Shown: positions 7,325 through 12,030 of the stretch, in pieces | Layout of the letters: the number at the start of each line of letters is the position of its first letter | How positions within the stretch are numbered: position 1 is the first letter of the stretch | Assembly (NCBI GenBank): GCA_027053375.1 | Contig: JALUJC010000124.1 | Location: forward strand, 1-12,030 | Reading direction: 5' to 3' | Length of the DNA stretch: 12,030 nt | From: Caldifarciminota bacterium | GTDB taxonomy: Bacteria > Hydrothermota > Hydrothermia > S141-80 | The notes under the pieces: model-generated | Database searches by the model: none | What the model saw: only the letters and a program-made list of their open reading frames with translations | What the model was told of the DNA's origin: nothing | Translations under genes and position numbers: made by a program

Positions 7325-10324
7325 TCAGTGGACCACCACCACCTTGCGGTTGAAGGTCTTTCCACCGGCCTCAAACCGGTAGAAATACAGTCCGGAACCC
7401 AGGCGTGCAGGATCCCAGGTGATCCGATGCAGGCCGGGACCATACACACCCTGCGCCAGGGTCTTCACCCGGCGGCCCATCCCATCGTACAGCGCAAGCC
7501 GTACCTCCTGGGAGGTGGGGAGAGAAAAGGCCACTTCTGCCTGTCCACGGATCACCCGCGGGCCCGGGAGAAACCGGAGCGCGCGCGCAGTCCGCCGGTT
7601 GCCCTCTTCCACACCCACAGCATTCCAGGGTGCGCCCAGGGCGACCACAAAGAACTGGTTGTCCACCGTGTTGGTTACCACCAGGGCTTTCATCTGGGGC
7701 GCACCGGCCGCGATTTCAGCCGGGTTCTCCCAGATGTCCACATCCGCCATGCTGCCGGCGGTGGCGGAAAAGACCATGCTGCTCAGGGTGGAATCCCAGA
7801 GCTGGAGCTGGCCCTGGTTCCATCCTCCGAGAAGCACCCAGTTCAGCCCACGGGCAAGATAGGCCATCCCGCGATAGGAGGAGGGATCCGGGTTGGGAAT
7901 CTGCGCAAGGACGGTTCCGCTGTGCAGGTCTACCTTCCAGATGTTGGCGTAATTCCCCCAAGAGGGATCCGCCACACCCACCATCCAGAAGTAGCCGCCC
8001 ACAAGCTGATTGTTCTCCCAGGTTTTCGGGAAGTAGTCCATTCCCGCCATGTAGCCCGTGTTGGTCAGGGTCAGCAGGTTCACCGTGTCCCCTGTAAAGA
8101 CGCCTTGCGTGTCATAGCGCGCCGCATACATATAGGCGACGGTGGAGCAGTTGGCGTCGGCACAGCCAATCTGACCCACCCAGAAGGAACTCAGGGTGGG
8201 ATCCCAGGCAATGCCCCAGGGGATGTCCCCGCCGGCTGCGCCGAAGGCGGTGATGGGGAAGGCGGTGCCCACTGTTCCGGTGTAGGGATCAATGGTCAGC
8301 ACGCTGGCGGTATTCATGCTCACCGCATAGAAGAGATCCGCATCCTCCCGGTAGGTTACACCCGCCAGGTCATAGTTCGCCAGGGTTGTGTCCGTCCAGG
8401 AGGCAAGCACCGTTCCGAAGGGCGCAACCTGCGTGGTAAAGGTGGCCGTGGCGGTGTCGTTCCCGGCAAAGTCATCTGCGGCAAGGGGATAGGCCACCAG
8501 CTGATAGTCATGTGCCACATCCACAGGCTGGAAGGGTGTACTGGTCAGAGTTATGGATGTCTGCGCTGCCAGGTTGGCCACGGAGAGGGTCTCATCATGC
8601 ACCACCGTGTTTCCGGCGGTAGTGTCCAGGATCATGAAACGAATGTCCACATTTGCCTGATCCAGGGCCCCCACGTTGTCCACCTGAAGGGTGAAGGGAT
8701 AGGCGTAGACCGGATCACCGTAGGAAGCACCGCTGATGGCGCTTACGGCCACATCATTGGCGTTTACCACCACCACCGTGTACTGGAGCAGGTCGTTGTT
8801 GGGATTCTGGTCTCCACCCACGGTGGCCCAGGCTTTCAGGACCAGCGTGTCGCCCACGTTGGCATTGTAGGGAGCGAAAGCCAGGGAGTCCAGGGTCCCC
8901 CCATGGCGGTAGTCCAGCACTACAGAATCCGCAAAGGGGACGGTGCCTGCAGGATCTTCAATCTGGAAGTTCACCTGATAGGTCTGCTGTGTTAGACCGA
9001 AGTTTTTGGCCACCACCGTGGGCGTAAAGGTGGGCGGGGCAACGCCGGCCATGCCGGGATCCAGAGAGACAATGCCAACATCCACAGCTGGAGGAACGAT
9101 TTCATAGATCGTCACGTTGTCCACACCCACGGCCCAGTACCACCCACCGTCCAGATCTTCGTACGCGAATGCCACCTGCAGGCTTTCTGCAGGCAGGAAG
9201 GTGGACACATCCAGGTCCTCATGCTGGGCGATGTCGGCACCGCTGTAGGAAGCCACCTCCTGCCAGGCGCTCCAGGCGGTACCGTCAAAGGTGCGAAGAT
9301 AGACGTGGAAGATCTCGTTCTGTGTGTCAATGATGTCAAAACCGAAATCATAGGAAAATCCGACACTGGAATAGCCCGCGACGGAGACGGCGGGAGAAAT
9401 CAGCCACTCCTGCCCGGCAGGCGCGCCGGAACCCGCATCGTCATCTGAGTAGTAGGCATAGCAGGTGCCGTAGTTCGGCGGAGTGAAAGAGTGAAGGTCT
9501 GGCGTGGTGCCCACAAGCCAGGAAGTGCCGTCGGCATTGCTGTCAATCACGCTCCAGCCGGCAGGCATCGTGCAGGTTTCAAAGTCCTCGGCCAGCATCA
9601 CATCGGAGGACAGGGTGCCGATCATGATGTCGTCCACACCCCAGCCCCAGCCCCACTCACCGGAGGTGTCGGTGAATGTGAAGGCGATTTTGATGCTGTC
9701 TGCCAGGGCATAGTTGGACAGGTCCACGATCTCATAGCCCGCGCGATCGGCATTGATCTGGAGCCAGACCGTGTCCCAGGCACCCCACACCCCGAAGATC
9801 TGAGGCTGGATGGCGACCGTGGCGTACTCTCCGCCACCCCCAAAGTAGATCTGGAAACTGGAATAGAACTTCAGAAAGACCTGATCGCCGTTGACATACC
9901 CCGTGAAATCAATGGGTCCGGAGATCAGGGCTTCCACGCCGGGAGGCGCGCCTCCACCCGCTGCATCATCGTCGTAGACCGCACCCGGCGGGTTACCAAA
10001 ACCTGTCGGGGCTCCGGGAATAATGGAGGATGTATCCCATGTGACACCATCTGCATTGCCGTCCACCACGGTCCAGAAGGTGGTGTCAATTCCGCTGGTG
10101 AAGGTATCAATCACCATGGCGGGGTTGAACCCCATCAGACGTGCACCGGGATACCGAATGACGCCAGAACCATAGAGAATTTTTGGGGCAGAAGACGTGG
10201 CTTCCGCCTTTTTTGTGGCCGCCTCAACTTGGCGAGATCCCGTTGCCTTCATCCGGGCGGGAACCGCCGAATTCAGGGGCCAGGTCACGAGGATGGCCAG
10301 CAGTGCTGTACGGTACCATCCCAT
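7325..10324 (-). CDS. Secreted multidomain surface protein with duplicated MAM-like/choice-of-anchor-J domains and C-terminal sorting domain
   Basis: This 999-aa protein starts with a signal peptide ([23 protein letters not shown]). Two similar beta-sandwich modules follow, about 72-237 and 243-408. Both open with an FT/FE box and a W-x-V-x-D-x-NADG core and close with VDDIMI or VDNVTI, as in the choice-of-anchor-J (MAM-like) family. Next come two CARDB/Ig-like modules (about 413-520 and 523-632, each with a DVGI/DVAV opening and a PNND or AGND turn), a WD/propeller-like region (about 636-905), and an FlgD-Ig-like C-terminus (about 915-999, with [11 protein letters not shown] and GSGLYFYRF). 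The last domain suggests export and anchoring by a T9SS-like route. No catalytic motif is visible; adhesion or structural roles are guesses. The ATG at 10322-10324 is preferred over a longer form starting at 10402 because it has AAGGAGGTG six bases upstream and a signal peptide directly behind it. Confidence 0.85.
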   Translation of the reverse strand: MGWYRTALLAILVTWPLNSAVPARMKATGSRQVEAATKKAEATSSAPKILYGSGVIRYPGARLMGFNPAMVIDTFTSGIDTTFWTVVDGNADGVTWDTSSIIPGAPTGFGNPPGAVYDDDAAGGGAPPGVEALISGPIDFTGYVNGDQVFLKFYSSFQIYFGGGGEYATVAIQPQIFGVWGAWDTVWLQINADRAGYEIVDLSNYALADSIKIAFTFTDTSGEWGWGWGVDDIMIGTLSSDVMLAEDFETCTMPAGWSVIDSNADGTSWLVGTTPDLHSFTPPNYGTCYAYYSDDDAGSGAPAGQEWLISPAVSVAGYSSVGFSYDFGFDIIDTQNEIFHVYLRTFDGTAWSAWQEVASYSGADIAQHEDLDVSTFLPAESLQVAFAYEDLDGGWYWAVGVDNVTIYEIVPPAVDVGIVSLDPGMAGVAPPTFTPTVVAKNFGLTQQTYQVNFQIEDPAGTVPFADSVVLDYRHGGTLDSLAFAPYNANVGDTLVLKAWATVGGDQNPNNDLLQYTVVVVNANDVAVSAISGASYGDPVYAYPFTLQVDNVGALDQANVDIRFMILDTTAGNTVVHDETLSVANLAAQTSITLTSTPFQPVDVAHDYQLVAYPLAADDFAGNDTATATFTTQVAPFGTVLASWTDTTLANYDLAGVTYREDADLFYAVSMNTASVLTIDPYTGTVGTAFPITAFGAAGGDIPWGIAWDPTLSSFWVGQIGCADANCSTVAYMYAARYDTQGVFTGDTVNLLTLTNTGYMAGMDYFPKTWENNQLVGGYFWMVGVADPSWGNYANIWKVDLHSGTVLAQIPNPDPSSYRGMAYLARGLNWVLLGGWNQGQLQLWDSTLSSMVFSATAGSMADVDIWENPAEIAAGAPQMKALVVTNTVDNQFFVVALGAPWNAVGVEEGNRRTARALRFLPGPRVIRGQAEVAFSLPTSQEVRLALYDGMGRRVKTLAQGVYGPGLHRITWDPARLGSGLYFYRFEAGGKTFNRKVVVVH

Positions 10325-10328
10325 CCTG

Positions 10329-10337
10329 CACCTCCTT
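10329..10337 (-). promoter_or_regulatory. Ribosome binding site of the surface protein gene
   Basis: AAGGAGGTG on the minus strand, nearly the full anti-Shine-Dalgarno complement; GGAGG is six bases before the ATG at 10324. It settles the start at the signal-peptide methionine and predicts very efficient translation. Confidence 0.88.
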
Positions 10338-10359
10338 GTTTCATCAGGGTTTACGCTGC

Positions 10360-10387
10360 CGCACGTTTCTTCTTCGTGCGTTTTTTT
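10360..10387. other. Small hairpin in the surface-protein leader, terminator-like on the plus strand
   Basis: CGCACG (10360-10365) pairs with CGTGCG (10375-10380) around a nine-base loop. On the plus strand it is followed by seven T residues (10381-10387), which looks like a weak intrinsic terminator, but no plus-strand gene ends here. In the minus-strand mRNA it forms a leader stem-loop about 22-50 bases after the predicted start of transcription. It may stabilise the message or stop antisense transcription; neither is shown. Confidence 0.45.
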
Positions 10388-10415
10388 ATCCATTCGTTCC
10401 ACATTCTATCTATTC

Positions 10416-10444
10416 ATTATAGATACACGTCATAGGCGTGTCAA
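10416..10444 (-). promoter_or_regulatory. Perfect-consensus sigma-70 promoter of the surface protein gene
   Basis: The minus strand has TTGACA (10439-10444), exactly 17 bases, then TATAAT (10416-10421). Both boxes and the spacer match the ideal housekeeping consensus. Transcription should begin near 10409, leaving a leader of about 85 bases before the ATG at 10324. It predicts strong expression unless repressed. Confidence 0.92.
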
Positions 10445-10453
10445 CCCCGCGCC

Positions 10454-10469
10454 TTCTTTCATGAACGAA
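10454..10469. repeat. Short inverted repeat upstream of the surface protein promoter
   Basis: TTCTTTCATGAACGAA is a 16-base palindrome with one mismatched pair (TTC-N-TTCATGAA-N-GAA). Its centre lies about 52 bases upstream of the predicted transcription start and ten bases from the -35 box. The position would suit an activator or accessory operator site. It also lies within 25 bases of the upstream gene's stop codon, but it has no T-tract and is too AT-rich to be a good terminator. It may be chance. Confidence 0.3.
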
Positions 10470-10478
10470 CGTATTTCC

Positions 10479-12030
10479 TCACCGAACCTTCCACAGGGGT
10501 TCCAGAGGGGGTTCTCCATCCACCACACCCAGCATGGCAAGAAGGCTCTCCCAGAACCTCCGCAACCGCTGGCGGTGGGGAGACGAAAGGGCATGGCCTG
10601 GAATGCCCCAGTGGAGATCCAGCGTATCACCGTTATCCGCCCACACAGGGAAACGTTTTCCACGGATCCAGAACACATACGTGGAGGAAGGCACCACCTG
10701 CCCCTGCCAGCGGTAGGAAGTCCCCCGGTACGCACCGGGAAAATACAGGTCCTCCTGAAGGGTTCCTGGATAGGGGGTCAGCGGTTCGCCCCGCCAGCGC
10801 ACCACGCGGATGTGGTTTTTGAGCATCCCGGCCTGTGTATGCCAGATGACGTTGAGGATCCGGGAAGAGGAGGTTTCATCCTCCAGCCAGCTTCCGGGCA
10901 AAAGGGAGCGGGAAAGATCCTGAACCACAAGGTGGACAGGAGGTGGCAGGGGGGACTGAAGATCGTTCATCCAGGCAGCCAGCAATTCCAGAAACCAGGG
11001 GGTGTCCCTTCTGTTCAGGACACTCCTGAACTGGGACCAGACCACCCGACCACGCCCCAGCCGATATTGAAGGAGCAGGGCATGAGAGAGCCCCCGTCTC
11101 CCACCTGTGACCACACCATAGGACACCCCTCTTCGTGCGATTCTGCGCATCTCGGCCCCGCTGAGCCGCTGAGAAGGTCCCCACCACCGGAAAGCACGCG
11201 GTGGAAAGTTCTCCAGCATTTTCCAGCCCTGGACCGGGAAGGCGAGCGTGGAGGCGCGTTCGTCCACTGGAACGGGCAGTCCCTGAACCCCTGCCTGCTG
11301 CTCCAGAAGAAGTGCCTGCCCGCCCCGCGCGATCTGGTCCCAGAACTTTTTTCTTGCCCGGAGAGATACACGGTGCCAGGCATGGGGACCGATCAGCAGA
11401 AAATGCACGCCATCCCAGTCGGTAAGTTTCTGGATCCGCGGGATGGCGGGCATCCAGGATGAGAGCCTCCCCGACGGGTCCCAGATCTGCCATTTCTGGA
11501 CACGGATTTCCGGGGTCGAAGGTACACGATGGATCACCACCTGCTTTTCCACCTGTTTCAGGATGGTTGTGGATGTTTTCACCTGCGCCATCACACGAAA
11601 CGCAGAATCCACAGGATGTCGGAGGGAGAGATGCAAAGGGAGATCAAGATGCAGTGCGCCCTCCGGCCAGGAATGCCGAATCAGGGGGGTCCTGTGACCT
11701 GAATCCTCCTCAAGAAAAACGTCCACCTCCAGGGGAGCATCCGGGGGAGATTCAAGGCTCACCTCCAGGGTGTCACGCCAGCTTTCCCCTGCCCACATGT
11801 CCCGGTCCGGACGACGAAACCAGGCCTGCACCGGCGCACACACGCGCCGCATGGCCCGGGTGAGAGGCGTTTCTCCTTTCAGAAAACGGGACCAGTAGAG
11901 AACGGTGTAGGGAACGAACCCGCTGACCCCTTCATGCCGATACGCCCGTGCCTGCCACACCCATGCCCATGCGCGGGCGCTGTCCGGAGCATCCCGGTTC
12001 ATCCGGTACGCCTCATCACCCAGCAACAGG
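10479..12030 (-). CDS. C-terminal part of a large glycoside-hydrolase-like protein with a GATase-1-like domain (5' end outside the window)
   Basis: About 517 codons are visible and the frame stays open to the window edge. The first visible codons read LLLGDEAY and there is no start signal, so this is a truncated view. A segment at about 1-65 looks like the end of a TIM barrel of the GH2/cellulase type: a strand ending in GDEA (a candidate catalytic Glu), a helix, GVSGFVPYTVLYW, then MRRVCAPV, resembling the yAPV junction of GH2 enzymes. A beta-sandwich (about 85-168) follows. Residues about 205-352 resemble the Rossmann-like GATase-1 domain attached to some beta-galactosidases (FLLIGPHAW, RKKFWDQIARGGQALLLE, LGRGRVVWSQF). 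The last 150 residues look beta-rich and unassigned. The family is uncertain. It ends just before the surface protein promoter, with no clear terminator. Confidence 0.5.
   Translation of the reverse strand, partial: LLLGDEAYRMNRDAPDSARAWAWVWQARAYRHEGVSGFVPYTVLYWSRFLKGETPLTRAMRRVCAPVQAWFRRPDRDMWAGESWRDTLEVSLESPPDAPLEVDVFLEEDSGHRTPLIRHSWPEGALHLDLPLHLSLRHPVDSAFRVMAQVKTSTTILKQVEKQVVIHRVPSTPEIRVQKWQIWDPSGRLSSWMPAIPRIQKLTDWDGVHFLLIGPHAWHRVSLRARKKFWDQIARGGQALLLEQQAGVQGLPVPVDERASTLAFPVQGWKMLENFPPRAFRWWGPSQRLSGAEMRRIARRGVSYGVVTGGRRGLSHALLLQYRLGRGRVVWSQFRSVLNRRDTPWFLELLAAWMNDLQSPLPPPVHLVVQDLSRSLLPGSWLEDETSSSRILNVIWHTQAGMLKNHIRVVRWRGEPLTPYPGTLQEDLYFPGAYRGTSYRWQGQVVPSSTYVFWIRGKRFPVWADNGDTLDLHWGIPGHALSSPHRQRLRRFWESLLAMLGVVDGEPPLEPLWKVR

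Noticed and set aside
7210..7449. An extended N-terminus of L31 reaching to 7449
   Set aside because: The extra codons cross the preceding gene's 3' end, the terminator and the rpmE promoter; L31 is normally about 70 residues starting MKxxIHP.
7196..8995. A 599-codon plus-strand open frame opposite the surface protein and rpmE
   Set aside because: The translation is low-complexity His/Gly/Val-rich without domains, crosses the palindromic terminator and the rpmE coding region, and has no plus-strand promoter. Long antisense frames are expected in GC-rich coding DNA.
10325..10402. A longer N-terminus for the surface protein starting from GTG at 10402
   Set aside because: It adds 26 charged residues before the signal peptide, has no ribosome binding site, and starts only about seven bases after the predicted transcript start. 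The ATG at 10324 has an ideal ribosome binding site.
10197..11462. A 421-codon plus-strand open frame spanning the surface protein promoter and the hydrolase-like gene
   Set aside because: It would run across the perfect minus-strand promoter and is antisense to two supported genes; composition is Pro/His/Arg-rich with no family resemblance.
12024..12026. TTG as the start codon of the hydrolase-like gene
   Set aside because: The frame continues upstream to the window edge, no ribosome binding site can be seen, and the protein begins in the middle of a barrel-like strand, so the true start is outside the window.

Overview
All genes in this window are on the minus strand, so they are read from high to low coordinates. 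In order of transcription they are: the C-terminal part of a large hydrolase-like protein (12030 to 10479, cut by the window edge); a 999-aa secreted multidomain surface protein (10324 to 7325); then a tight string of seven genes. These are rpmE (ribosomal protein L31), a SPOR-domain lipoprotein, an aldehyde dehydrogenase, a PstB-type ATPase, a Trm112/UPF0434 small zinc protein, a 1282-aa C25 (gingipain/PorU-like) protease, and the first 26 codons of a bactofilin running off the left edge. No stretch longer than about 150 bases lacks a gene. I found no tRNA, rRNA, CRISPR array, insertion sequence or phage gene.

Organism. Two proteins end in FlgD-Ig-like / type IX secretion (T9SS) type A sorting domains, and one of them is a PorU-like C25 protease. 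This points to the Fibrobacteres-Chlorobi-Bacteroidetes (FCB) side of the tree or a related candidate phylum. The expression signals do not look like Bacteroidetes: Shine-Dalgarno sequences are strong (GGAGG 5-7 bases before most starts) and both visible promoters are classical sigma-70 type (TTGACA or TTGATG, 17-base spacer, TATAAT). Bacteroidetes typically use a different promoter consensus and rarely use Shine-Dalgarno pairing. A non-Bacteroidetes FCB-type lineage (for example WOR-3, Hydrothermae or similar) fits best, but this is inference and the genus is unknown.

Regulation. The 999-aa surface protein gene has its own perfect-consensus promoter (10416-10444), an approximately 85-base leader with a small hairpin, and an excellent ribosome binding site. 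It ends in a strong intrinsic terminator (24-base perfect palindrome plus T-tract, 7271-7302). The T-tract of that terminator touches the -35 box of the next promoter (7243-7271), which drives rpmE. From rpmE onward the genes overlap by 4 bases (rpmE/SPOR gene, aldehyde dehydrogenase/pstB), abut exactly (trm112/C25), or lie 12-50 bases apart, with no further convincing promoter. They are probably one long operon, possibly moderated by a GC-rich hairpin at 6428-6443.

How the genes fit together. The window mixes housekeeping functions (L31, Trm112-like, PstB-like ATPase, aldehyde dehydrogenase) with envelope functions (a SPOR lipoprotein expected to bind septal peptidoglycan, a bactofilin cytoskeletal polymer, a PorU-like protease that may process sorting-domain cargo, and a probable cargo protein). 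The most interesting content is the PorU-like protease, the probable cargo protein a few kilobases away, and the unusual operon company they keep. No wholly new system is evident.
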